Assembly (NCBI GenBank): GCA_964016885.1
Contig: OZ024740.1
Location: 206,383,691 to 206,447,690, forward strand
Length of the DNA stretch: 64,000 nucleotides
From: Eledone cirrhosa
Lineage: Eukaryota > Mollusca > Cephalopoda > Octopoda > Eledonidae
Reading direction: 5' to 3'
Every line of letters starts with the position of its first letter. Position 1 is the first letter of the stretch. A program made the position numbers and the translations under genes. The notes under the pieces are model-generated. The model saw only the letters and a list, made by a program, of their open reading frames with translations. It made no database searches and was not told where the DNA came from. Below are positions 14,401 to 27,210 of this stretch, one piece after another.

Positions 14401-15660
14401 GATAGTGGGAAAGGTGATGGTAGTAGTATAATAACTAATTGTGAAAGTGGGAAAGGTGATGGTAGTAGTATAATAACTAATTCTGATAGTGGGAAAGGTG
14501 ATGGGAGTAGTATAATAACTAATTGTGATAGTGGGAAAGGTGATGGGAGTAGTATAATAATTGTGATAGTGGGAAAGGTGATGGCAGTAGTATAATCACT
14601 AATTGTGATAGTGGGAAAGGTGATGGGAGTAGTATAATAATTAATTGTGATAGCGGGAAAGGTGATGGTAGTGGTATAATAACTAATTGTGATAGTGGGA
14701 AAGGTGGTGGTAGTAGTATAATAATTGTGATAGTGGGAAAGGTGGTGGTAGTAGTACAATAACTAATTGTGATAGTGGGAAAGGTGATGGTAGTAGTATA
14801 ATAACTAATTGTGATAGTGGGAAAGGTGATGGTAGTAGTATAATAATTGTGATAGTAGGAAATGTGATGGGAGTAGTATAATAACTAATTCTGATAGTGG
14901 GAAATGTGATTGTAGTAGTATAATAATTGTGATAGTGGGAAACATGATGGTAGTAGTATAATAACTAATTGAGATAGTGGGAAAGGTGATGGTAGTAGTA
15001 TAATAACTAATTGTGATAGTGGGAAAGATGATGGTAGTAGTATAATAACTAATTGTGATGGTGGGAAACGTTATGGGAGTAGTATAATAATTGTGATAGT
15101 GGGAAAGACGATGGTGGTAGTGTAATAACTAATTGTGATAGTGGGAAAGGTGATTGTAGTAGTATAATAATTGTGATAGTAGGAAAGGTGATGGTAGTAG
15201 TATAATAACGAATTGTGATAGTGGGAAAGGTGATTGTAGTAGTATAATAAGTAATTGTGATAGTGGGAAAGGTGATGGTAGTGGTATAATAACTAATTGT
15301 GATAGTGGGAAAGGTGGTGGTAGTAGTATAATAATTGTGATAGTGGGAAAGGTGGTGGTAGTAGTACAATAACTAATTGTGATAGTGGGAAAGGTGATGG
15401 TAGTAGTATAATAACTAATTGTGATAGTGGGAAAGGTGGTGGTAGTAGTATAATAATTGTGATAGTGGGAAAGGTGGTGGTAGTAGTACAATAACTAATT
15501 GTGATAGTGGGAAAGGTGATGGTAGTAGTATAATAACTAATTGTGATAGTGGGAAAGGTGATGGTAGTAGTATAATAATTGTGATAGTGGGAAAGGTGGT
15601 GGTAGTAGTACAATAACTAATTGTGATAGTGGGAAAGGTGATGGTAGTAGTATAATAACT
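8448..15660. repeat. Segmental duplication inside the array, copy A (about 7.2 kb)
   Basis: Rare-variant order repeats at fixed offsets. The pair of aaacgtgatgg units around 8521 recurs at 15734 (offset 7213) and 17848 (offset 9327). The block starting at 10396 recurs at 19723 (offset 9327). The block at 14106 recurs at 23639 (offset 9533). This is explained by a tandem duplication of about 7.2 kb followed by later length changes in the second copy. Edges are approximate because both sides are the same minisatellite. Confidence 0.85.
10930..11430. repeat. 125-bp trimeric higher-order repeat
   Basis: Units alternate between a 41-mer (gtggaaaggtgatgg, one base shorter, followed by tacaataa), a 42-mer (aaagatgatggg) and a 42-mer (gtggaaaaggtgatgg). 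Identical phases recur 125 bp apart, for example 11055 and 11180. The block is duplicated at 20257-20757 as part of the 9327-offset copy. Confidence 0.75.
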
Positions 15661-18600
15661 AATTCTGATAGTGGGAAAGGTGATGGTAGTAGTATAATAA
15701 CTAATTGTGATAGTGGGAAACGTGATGGTAGTAGTATAATAAGTAATTGTGATAGTGGGAAACGTGATGGGAGTAGTATAATAACTAATTGTGATAGTGG
15801 GAAAGGTGATGGTACTAGTATAATAACTAACTGTGAGAGTGGGAAAGGTGATGGGAGTAGTATAATAACTAATTGTGATAGTGGGAAAGGTGATGGTAGT
15901 AGTATAATAACTAATTGTGATAGTGGGAAAGATGATGGTAGTAGTATAATAACTAATTGTGATAATTGGAAAGGTGATGGTAGTAGTATAATAACTAATT
16001 GTGATAGTGGGAAAGGTGGAGGTAGTAGTATAATAACTAATTGAGATAGTGGGAAAGGTGATGGGAGTAGTATAATAATTGTGATAGTGGGAAAGATGAT
16101 GGTAGTAGTATAATAACTAATTGTGATAGTGGGAAACGTGATGGTAGTAGTATAATAAGTAATTGTGATAGTGGGAAACGTGATGGGGGTAGTATAATAA
16201 CTAATTCTGATAGTGGGAAAGGTGATGGTAGTAGTATAATAACTAATTGTGATAGTGGGAAAGGTGATGGGAGTAGTATAATAACTAACTGTGAGAGTGG
16301 GAAAGGTGATGGTAGTAGTATAATAACTAATTGTGATAGTGGGAAAGGTGATGGTAGTAGTATAATAATTGTGATAGTGGGAAAGGTGATGGTAGTAGTA
16401 TAATAACTAATTGTGATAGTGAGAAAGGTGATGGCAGTAGTACAATAACTAATTGTGATAGTGGGAAAGATGATGGGAGTAGTATAATAACTAATTGTGA
16501 TAGTGGAAAGGTGATGGTAGTAGTACAATAACTAATTGTGATAGTGGGAAAGATGATGGGAGTAGTATAATAACTAATTGTGATAGTGGGAAAGGTGATG
16601 GTAGTAGTATAATAATTGTGATAGTGGGAAAGGTGATGGTAGTAGTATAATAACTAATTGTGATAGTGAGAAAGGTGATGGTAGTAGTATAATAACTAAT
16701 TGTGATAGTGGGAAAGGTGATGGTAGTAGTATAATAACTAATTGTGATAGTGGGAAAGGTGATGGTAGTAGTATAATAACTAATTGTGATAGTGGGAAAG
16801 GTGATGGTAGTAGTATAATAACTAATTGTGATAGTGAGAAAGGTGATGGGAGTAGTATAATAACTAATTGTGATAGTGGGAAAGGTGATGGGAGTAGTAT
16901 AATAACTAATTGTGATAGTGAGAAAGGTGGTGGTACTAGTATAATAACTAATTGTGATAGTGGGAAAGGTGATGGTACTAGTATAATAACTAACTGTGAG
17001 AGTGGGAAAGGTGATGGGAGTAGTATAATAACTAATTGTGATAGTGGGAAAGGTGATGGTAGTAGTATAATAACTAATTGTGATAGTGGGAAAGATGATG
17101 GTAATAGTATAATAACTAATTGTGATAATGGGAAAGGTGATGGTAGTAGTATAATAACTAATTGTGATAGTGGGAAAGGTGGAGGTAGTAGTATAATAAC
17201 TAATTGAGATAGTGGGAAAGGTGATGGGAGTAGTATAATAATTGTGATAGTGGGAAAGATGATGGTAGTAGTATAATAACTAATTGTGATAGTGGGAAAG
17301 GTGATGGTAGTAGTATAATAACTAATTGAGATAGTGGGAAAGGTGATGGTAGTAGTATAATAATTGTGATAGTGGAAAAGGTGCTGGGAGTAGTATAATA
17401 ACTAATTGTGATAGTGGGAAAGGTGATGGGAGTAGTATAACTAATTCTGATAGTGGCAAAGGTGATTGTAGTAGTATAATAACTAATTGTGATAGTGGGA
17501 AAGGTGATGGTAGTAGTATAATAACTAATTGTGATAGTGGGAAAGGTGATGGGAGTAGTATAATAACTAATTCTGATAGTGGGAAAGGTGATGGGAGTAG
17601 TATAATAACTAATTGTGATAGTGGGAAAGGTGATGGGAGTAGTATAATAATTGTGATAGTGGGAAAGGTGATGGTAGTAGTATAATCACTAATGGTGATA
17701 GTGGGAAAGGTGATGGGAGTAGTATAATAATTAATTGTGATAGCGGGAAAGGTGATGGTAGTGGTATAATATCTAATTGTGATAGTGGGAAAGGTGGTGG
17801 TAGTAGTATAATAACTAATTGTGATAGTGGGAAACGTGATGGTAGTAGTATAATAAGTAATTGTGATAGTGGGAAACGTGATGGGAGTAGTATAATAACT
17901 AATTGTGATAGTGGGAAAGGTGATGGTACTAGTATAATAACTAACTGTGAGAGTGGGAAAGGTGATGGGAGTAGTATAATAACTAATTGTGATAGTGGGA
18001 AAGGTGATGGTAGTAGTATAATAACTAATTGTGATAGTGGGAAAGATGATGGTAGTAGTATAATAACTAATTGTGATAATTGGAAAGGTGATGGTAGTAG
18101 TATAATAACTAATTGTGATAGTGGGAAAGGTGGAGGTAGTAGTATAATAACTAATTGAGATAGTGGGAAAGGTGATGGGAGTAGTATAATAATTGTGATA
18201 GTGGGAAAGATGATGGTAGTAGTATAATAACTAATTGTGATAGTGGGAAACGTGATGGTAGTAGTATAATAAGTAATTGTGATAGTGGGAAACGTGATGG
18301 GGGTAGTATAATAACTAATTCTGATAGTGGGAAAGGTGATGGTAGTAGTATAATAACTAATTGTGATAGTGGGAAAGGTGATGGGAGTAGTATAATAACT
18401 AACTGTGAGAGTGGGAAAGGTGATGGTAGTAGTATAATAACTAATTGTGATAGTGGGAAAGGTGATGGTAGTAGTATAATAATTGTGATAGTGGGAAAGG
18501 TGATGGTAGTAGTATAATAACTAATTGTGATAGTGAGAAAGGTGATGGCAGTAGTACAATAACTAATTGTGATAGTGGGAAAGATGATGGGAGTAGTATA

Positions 18601-21600
18601 ATAACTAATTGTGATAGTGGAAAGGTGATGGTAGTAGTACAATAACTAATTGTGATAGTGGGAAAGATGATGGGAGTAGTATAATAACTAATTGTGATAG
18701 TGGGAAAGGTGATGGTAGTAGTATAATAATTGTGATAGTGGGAAAGGTGATGGTAGTAGTATAATAACTAATTGTGATAGTGAGAAAGGTGATGGTAGTA
18801 GTATAATAACTAATTGTGATAGTGGGAAAGGTGATGGTAGTAGTATAATAACTAATTGTGATAGTGGGAAAGGTGATGGTAGTAGTATAATAACTAATTG
18901 TGATAGTGGGAAAGGTGATGGTAGTAGTATAATAACTAATTGTGATAGTGAGAAAGGTGATGGGAGTAGTATAATAACTAATTGTGATAGTGGGAAAGGT
19001 GATGGGAGTAGTATAATAACTAATTGTGATAGTGAGAAAGGTGGTGGTACTAGTATAATAACTAATTGTGATAGTGGGAAAGGTGATGGTACTAGTATAA
19101 TAACTAACTGTGAGAGTGGGAAAGGTGATGGGAGTAGTATAATAACTAATTGTGATAGTGGGAAAGGTGATGGTAGTAGTATAATAACTAATTGTGATAG
19201 TGGGAAAGATGATGGTAATAGTATAATAACTAATTGTGATAATGGGAAAGGTGATGGTAGTAGTATAATAACTAATTGTGATAGTGGGAAAGGTGGAGGT
19301 AGTAGTATAATAACTAATTGAGATAGTGGGAAAGGTGATGGGAGTAGTATAATAATTGTGATAGTGGGAAAGATGATGGTAGTAGTATAATAACTAATTG
19401 TGATAGTGGGAAAGGTGATGGTAGTAGTATAATAACTAATTGAGATAGTGGGAAAGGTGATGGTAGTAGTATAATAATTGTGATAGTGGAAAAGGTGCTG
19501 GGAGTAGTATAATAACTAATTGTGATAGTGGGAAAGGTGATGGGAGTAGTATAACTAATTCTGATAGTGGCAAAGGTGATTGTAGTAGTATAATAACTAA
19601 TTGTGATAGTGGGAAAGGTGATGGTAGTAGTATAATAACTAATTGTGATAGTGGGAAAGGTGATGGGAGTAGTATAATAACTAATTCTGATAGTGGGAAA
19701 GGTGATGGGAGTAGTATAATAACTAATTGTGATAGTGGGAAAGGTGATGGGAGTAGTATAATAATTGTGATAGTGGGAAAGGTGATGGTAGTAGTATAAT
19801 CACTAATGGTGATAGTGGGAAAGGTGATGGGAGTAGTATAATAATTAATTGTGATAGCGGGAAAGGTGATGGTAGTGGTATAATATCTAATTGTGATAGT
19901 GGGAAAGGTGGTGGTAGTAGTATAATAATTGTGATAGTGGGAAAGGTGGTGGTAGTAGTATAATAACTAATTGTGATAGTGGGAAAGGTGATGGTAGTAG
20001 TATAATAACTAATTGTGATAGTGGGAAAGGTCATTGTAGTAGTATAATAAATAATTGTGATAGTGGGAAAGGTAATGGGAGTAGTATAATAACTAATTGT
20101 GATAGTGGGAAAGGTGCTGGGAGTAGTATAATAACTAATTGTGATAGTGGGAAAGGTGATGGTAGTAGTATAATAATTGTGATAGTGGGAAAGGTGATGG
20201 TAGTAGTATAATAACTAATTGTGATAGTGAGAAAGGTGATGGCAGTAGTACAATAACTAATTGTGATAGTGGGAAAGATGATGGGAGTAGTATAATAACT
20301 GATTGTGATAGTGGAAAGGTGATGGTAGTAGTACAATAACTAATTGTGATAGTGGGAAAGATGATGGGAGTAGTATAATAACTAATTGTGATAGTGCAAA
20401 GGTGATGGTAGTAGTACAATAACTAATTGTGATAGTGGGAAAGATGATGGGAGTAGTATAATAACTAATTGTGATAGTGGAAAAGGTGATGGTAGTAGTA
20501 TAATAACTAATTGTGATAGTGGAAAGGTGATGGCAGTAGTACAATAACTAATTGTGATAGTGGGAAAGATGATGGGAGTAGTATAATAACTAATTGTGAT
20601 AGTGGAAAGGTGATGGTAGTAGTACAATAACTAATTGTGATAGTGGGAAAGATGATGGGAGTAGTATAATAACTAATTGTGATAGTGGAAAAGGTGATGG
20701 TAGTAGTATAATAACTAATTGTGATAGTGGAAAGGTGATGGTAGTAGTACAATAACTAATTGTTATAGTGGGAAAGGTGATGGGAGTAGTATAATAATTG
20801 TGATAGTGGGAAAGGTGATGGTAGTAGTATAATAATTGTGATAGTGGGAAAGGTGATTGTAGTAGTATAATAATTGTGATAGTGGGAAAGGTGATGGTAG
20901 TAGTATAATAACTAATTGTGATAGTGAGAAAGGTGATGGTAGTAGTACAATAACTAATTGTGGTAGTGGGAAAGGTGATGGGAGTAGTACAATAACTAAC
21001 TGTGAGAGTGCGAAAGGTGATGGTAGTAGTACAATAACTAATTGTGATAGTGGGAAAGGTGATGGGAGTAGTATAATAACTAATTGTGATAGTGGGAAAG
21101 GTGATGGTAGTAGTATAATAACTAATTGTGATAGTGGGAAAGGTGATGGGAGTAGTATAATAACTAATTGTGATAGGGGGAAAGGTGATGGTAGTAGTAT
21201 AATAACTAACTGTGAGAGTGGGAAAGGTGATGGTAGTAGTATAATAACTAATTGTGATAGTGGGAAAGGTGATGGTAGTAGTATAATAACTAATTGTGAT
21301 AATGGGAAAGGTGATGGTAGTAGTACAATAACTAATTGTGATAGTGGGAAAGGTGATGGTAGTAGTATAATAATTGTGATAGTGGGAAAGGTGATGGTAG
21401 TAGTATAATAACTAATTGTGATAGTGAGAAAGGTGATGGCAGTAGTACAATAACTAATTGTGATAGTGGGAAAGATGATGGGAGTAGTATAATAACTAAT
21501 TGTGATAGTGGGAAAGATGATGGGAGTAGTATAATAACTAATTGTGATAGTGCAAAAGGTGATGGAAGTAGTAGGTGATGGTAGTAGTATAATAATTGTG

Positions 21601-24600
21601 ATAGTGGGAAAGGTGGTGGTAGTAGTATAATAATTGTGATAGTGGAAAAGGTGATGATAGTAGTATAATAATTGTGATAGTGGAAAAGGTGATGGTAGTA
21701 GTATAATAATTGTGATAGTGGGAAAGGTGCTGGGAGTAGTATAATAATTGTGATAGTAGGAAAGGTGATAGGAGTAGTATAACTAATTCTGATAGTGAGA
21801 AAGGTGATTGTAGTAGTATAATAACTAATTGTGATAGTGGGAAAGGTGATGGTAGTAGTATAATAACTAATTGTGATAGTGGGAAAGGTGATGGGAGTAG
21901 TATAATAACTAATTCTGATAGTGGGAAAGGTGATGGGACTAGTATAATAATTGTGATAGTGGGAAAGTTGATGGCAGTAGTATAATCACTAATTGTGATA
22001 GTGGGAAAGGTGATGGGAGTAGTATAATAATTAATTGTGATAGCGGGAAAGGTGATGGTAGTGGTATAATAACTAATTGTGATAGTGGGAAAGGTGGTGG
22101 TAGTAGTATAATAATTGTGATAGTGGGAAAGGTGGTGGTAGTAGTATAATAACTAATTGTGATAGTGGGAAAGGTGATGGTAGTAGTATAATAACTAATT
22201 GTGATAGTGGGAAAGGTAATGGTAGTAGTATAATAATTGTGATAGTAGGAAAGGTGATGGGAGTAGTATAATAACTAATTCTGATAGTGGGAAATGTGAT
22301 GGTAGTAGTATAATAATTGTGATAGTGGGAAACATGATGGTAGTAGTATAATAACTAATTGAGATAGTGGGAAAGGTGATGGTAGTAGTATAATAACTAA
22401 TTGTGATAGTGGGAAAGATGATGGTAGTAGTATAATAACTAATTGTGATGGTGGGAAACGTTATGGGAGTAGTATAATAATTGTGATAGTGGGAAAGATG
22501 ATGGTGGTAGTGTAATAACTAATTGTGATAGTGGGAAAAGTGATGGTAGTAATATAATAACTAATTGTGATAGTGGGAAAGGTGATGGTAGTAGTATAAT
22601 AATTGTGATAGTAGGAAAGGTGATGGTAGTAGTATAATAACGAATTGTGATAGTGGGAAAGGTGATTGTAGTAGTATAATAAGTAATTGTGATAGTGGGA
22701 AAGGTAATGGTAGAGTTATAATAACTAATTGTGATAGTGGAAAAGGTGATGGTAGTAGTATAATAATTGTGATAGTGGAAAAGGTGATGGTAGTACTATA
22801 ATAACTAATTGTGATAGTGGGAAAGGTAATGGTAGAGTTATAATAACTAATTGTGATAGTGGAAAAGGTGATGGTAGTAGTATAATAATTGTGATAGTGG
22901 AAAAGGTGATGGTAGTAGTATAATAACTAATTGTGATAGTGGGAAAGGTGATGGTAGTAGTATAATAACTAATTGTGATAGTGGGAAAGGTGATGGTAGT
23001 AGTATAATAACTAATTGTGATAGTGGGAAAGGTGATGGGAGTAGTATAATAACTAATTGTGAAAGGTGGTGGTAGTAGTATAATAATTGTGATAGTGGAA
23101 AAGGTGATGGTAGTAGTATAATATATTGTGATAGTGGAAAAGGTGATGGTAGTAGTATAATAATTGTGATAGTGGGAAAGGTGGTGGTAGTAGTATAACT
23201 AATTGTGATAGTGCAAAAGGTGATGGAAGTAGTAGGTGATGGTAGTAGTATAATATATGTGATAGTGGGAAAGATGATGGGAGTAGTATAATAACTAATT
23301 GTGATAGTGGGAAAGATGATGGGAGTAGTATAATAACTAATTGTGATAGTGCAAAAGGTGATGGAAGTAGTAGGTGATGGTAGTAGTATAATAATTGTGA
23401 TAGTGGGAAAGGTGATGGTAGTAGTATAATAACTAATTGTGATAGTGGGAAAGGTGATGGTAGTAGTATAATAATTGTGATAGTGGGAAAGGTGATGGTA
23501 GTAGTATAATAACTAATTGTGATAGTGAGAAAGGTGATGGCAGTAGTACAATAACTAATTGTGATAGTGGGAAAGATGATGGGAGTAGTATAATAACTAA
23601 TTGTGATAGTGGGAAAGATGATGGGAGTAGTATAATAACTAATTGTGATAGTGCAAAAGGTGATGGAAGTAGTAGGTGATGGTAGTAGTATAATAATTGT
23701 GATAGTGGGAAAGGTGGTGGTAGTAGTATAATAATTGTGATAGTGGAAAAGGTGATGGTAGAAGTATAATAATTGTGATAGTGGAAAAGGTGATGGTAGT
23801 AATATAATAATTGTGATAGTGGGAAAGGTGCTGGGAGTAGTATAATAATTGTGATAGTAGGAAAGGTGATAGGAGTAGTATAACTAATTCTGATAGTGGG
23901 AAAGGTGATTGTAGTAGTATAATAACTAATTGTGATAGTGGGAAAGGTGATGGTAGTAGTATAATAACTAATTGTGAAAGTGGGAAAGGTGATGGTAGTA
24001 GTATAATAACTAATTCTGATAGTGGGAAAGGTGATGGGAGTAGTATAATAACTAATTGTGATAGTGGGAAAGGTGATGGGAGTAGTATAATAATTGTGAT
24101 AGTGGGAAAGGTGATGGCAGTAGTATAATCACTAATTGTGATAGTGGGAAAGGTGATGGGAGTAGTATAATAATTAATTGTGATAGCGGGAAAGGTGATG
24201 GTAGTGGTATAATAACTAATTGTGATAGTGGGAAAGGTGGTGGTAGTAGTATAATAATTGTGATAGTGGGAAAGGTGGTGGTAGTAGTACAATAACTAAT
24301 TGTGATAGTGGGAAAGGTGATGGTAGTAGTATAATAACTAATTGTGATAGTGGGAAAGGTGATGGTAGTAGTATAATAATTGTGATAGTAGGAAATGTGA
24401 TGGGAGTAGTATAATAACTAATTCTGATAGTGGGAAATGTGATTGTAGTAGTATAATAATTGTGATAGTGGGAAACATGATGGTAGTAGTATAATAACTA
24501 ATTGAGATAGTGGGAAAGGTGATGGTAGTAGTATAATAACTAATTGTGATAGTGGGAAAGATGATGGTAGTAGTATAATAACTAATTGTGATGGTGGGAA

Positions 24601-24901
24601 ACGTTATGGGAGTAGTATAATAATTGTGATAGTGGGAAAGACGATGGTGGTAGTGTAATAACTAATTGTGATAGTGGGAAAGGTGATTGTAGTAGTATAA
24701 TAATTGTGATAGTAGGAAAGGTGATGGTAGTAGTATAATAACGAATTGTGATAGTGGGAAAGGTGATTGTAGTAGTATAATAAGTAATTGTGATAGTGGG
24801 AAAGGTGATGGTAGTGGTATAATAACTAATTGTGATAGTGGGAAAGGTGGTGGTAGTAGTATAATAATTGTGATAGTGGGAAAGGTGGTGGTAGTAGTAC
24901 A
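15661..24901. repeat. Segmental duplication inside the array, copy A' with secondary expansion
   Basis: Second copy of 8448-15660. It begins at 15661, where aattctgatag matches 8448, at offset 7213. Its first 2114 bp (15661-17774) are repeated immediately at 17775-19888, shifting the offset to 9327. A further 206 bp is present near 20.8-21.1 kb relative to copy A, shifting it to 9533. The long region 16037-16528 recurs at 18151-18642 and corresponds to 8824-9315 in copy A. Confidence 0.83.
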
Positions 24902-25511
24902 ATAACTAATTGTGATAGTGGGAAAGGTGATGGTAGTAGTATAATAACTAATTGTGATAGTGGGAAAGGTGATGGTAGTAGTATAATAATTGTGATAGTA
25001 GGAAATGTGATGGGAGTAGTATAATAACTAATTCTGATAGTGGGAAATGTGATTGTAGTAGTATAATAATTGTGATAGTGGGAAACATGATGGTAGTAGT
25101 ATAATAACTAATTGAGATAGTGGGAAAGGTGATGGTAGTAGTATAATAACTAATTGTGATAGTGGGAAAGATGATGGTAGTAGTATAATAACTAATTGTG
25201 ATGGTGGGAAACGTTATGGGAGTAGTATAATAATTGTGATAGTGGGAAAGACGATGGTGGTAGTGTAATAACTAATTGTGATAGTGGGAAAGGTGATTGT
25301 AGTAGTATAATAATTGTGATAGTAGGAAAGGTGATAGTAGTAGTATAATAACGAATTGTGATAGTGGGAAAGGTGATTGTAGTAGTATAATAAGTAATTG
25401 TGATAGTGGGAAAGGTAATGGTAGAGTTATAATAACTAATTGTGATAGTGGAAAAGGTGATGGTAGTAGTATAATAATTGTGATAGTGGAAAAGGTGATG
25501 GTAGTAGTATA
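24292..25511. repeat. 610-bp tandem duplication in the array
   Basis: The variant run containing aggaaatgtgatggg, then aacatgatgg, then gtgggaaacgttatggg, then aaagacgatggtggtag starts near 24292 and repeats near 24902 with an offset of 610 bp. The corresponding run in copy A (from about 14759) is single, so this step came after the 7.2-kb duplication. Confidence 0.75.
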
Positions 25512-26689
25512 ATAACTAATTGTGATAGTGGGAAAGGTGATGGTAGTAGTATAATAACTAATTGTGATAGTGGGAAAGGTGATGGGAGTAGTATAATAAC
25601 TAATTGTGAAAGGTGGTGGTAGTAGTATAATAATTGTGATAGTGGGAAAGGTGGTGGTAGTAGTATAATAATTGTGATAGTGGAAAAGGTGATGGTAGTA
25701 GTATAATAATTGTGATAGTGGAAAAGGTGATGGTAGTAGTATAATAATTGTGATAGTGGAAAAGGTGATGGTAGTAGTATAATAATTGTGATAGTGGGAA
25801 AGGTGGTGGTAGTAGTATAATAATTGTGATAGTGGGAAAGGTGGTGGTAGTAGTATAATAATTCTGATAGTGGAAAAGGTGATGGTAGTAGTATAATATA
25901 TTGTGATAGTGGAAAAGGTGATGGTAGTAGTATAATAATTGTGATAGTGGGAAAGGTGGTGGTAGTAGTATAATAATTGTGATAGTGGGAAAGGTGGTGG
26001 TAGTAGTATAATAATTGTGATAGTGGAAAAGGTGATGGTAGTAGTATAATAATTGTGATAGTGGAAAAGGTGATGGTAGTAGTATAATAATTGTGATAGT
26101 GGGAAAGGTGATGGTAGTAGTATAATAACTAATTGTGATAGTGGGAAAGGTGATGGGAGTAGTATAATAACTAATTGTGATAGTGGGAAAGATGATGGGA
26201 GTTGTATAATAACTAATTGTGAGAGTGGGAAAGGTGATGGTAGTAGTATAATAACTAATTGTGATAGTGGGAAAAGTGATGGTAGTAGTATAATAAATGT
26301 GATAGTGGGAAAGGTGATGGTAGTAGTATAATAACTAATTGTGATAGTGAGAAAGGTGATGGTAGTAGTACAATAACTAATTGTGATAGTGGGAAAGATG
26401 ATGGGAGTAGTATAATAACTAATTGTGATAGTGGGAAGGTCATGGTAGTAGTATCATAACTAATTGTGATAGTGGGAAAGGTGATGGGAGTAGTATAATA
26501 ATTCTGATAGTGGGAAAGGTGATGGCAGTAGTATAATAACTAATTGTGAGAGTGGGAAAGGTGATGGTAGTAGTATAATAACTAATTGTGATAGTGGGAA
26601 AGGTGATGGTAGTAGTATAATAAATAATTGTGATAGTGAGAAAGGTGATGGTAGTAGTATAATAACTAATTGTGATAGTGGGAAAGGTG

Positions 26690-27210
26690 ATGGTAGTGGT
26701 ATAATAAGTAATTGTGAAAGTGGGAAAGGTGATGGGAGTAGTATAATAACTAATTGTGATAGTGGGAAAGGTGATGGTAGTGGTATAATAAGTAATTGTG
26801 AAAGTGGGAAAGGTGATGGTAGTAGTATAATAACTAATTGTGATAGTGGGAAAGGTGATGGTAGTAGTATAATAAGTAATTGTGATAGTGGGAAAGGTGA
26901 TGGTAGTGGTATAATAAGTAATTGTGAAAGTGGGAAAGGTGATGGTAGTAGTATAATAACTAATTGTGATAGTGGGAAAGGTGATGGTAGTGGTATAATA
27001 AGTAATTGTGATAGTGGGAAAGGTGATGGTAGTGGTATAATAAGTAATTGTGAAAGTGGGAAAGGTGATGGTAGTAGTATAATTACTAATTGTGATAGTG
27101 GGAAAGGTGATGGGAGTAGTATAATAACTAATTGTGATAGTGGGAAAGGTGATGGTAGTGGTATAATAAGTAATTGTGAAAGTGGGAAAGGTGATGGTAG
27201 TAGTATAATA
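26690..27210. repeat. 84-bp dimeric higher-order repeat
   Basis: Two 42-mer types alternate: one with ggtataataagtaattgtg leading into gaaagtggg, the other with agtataataactaattgtg leading into gatagtggg. The alternation holds for several dimers with few exceptions. All units here are 42 bp, so the minus strand stays open over the whole block. Confidence 0.75.
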
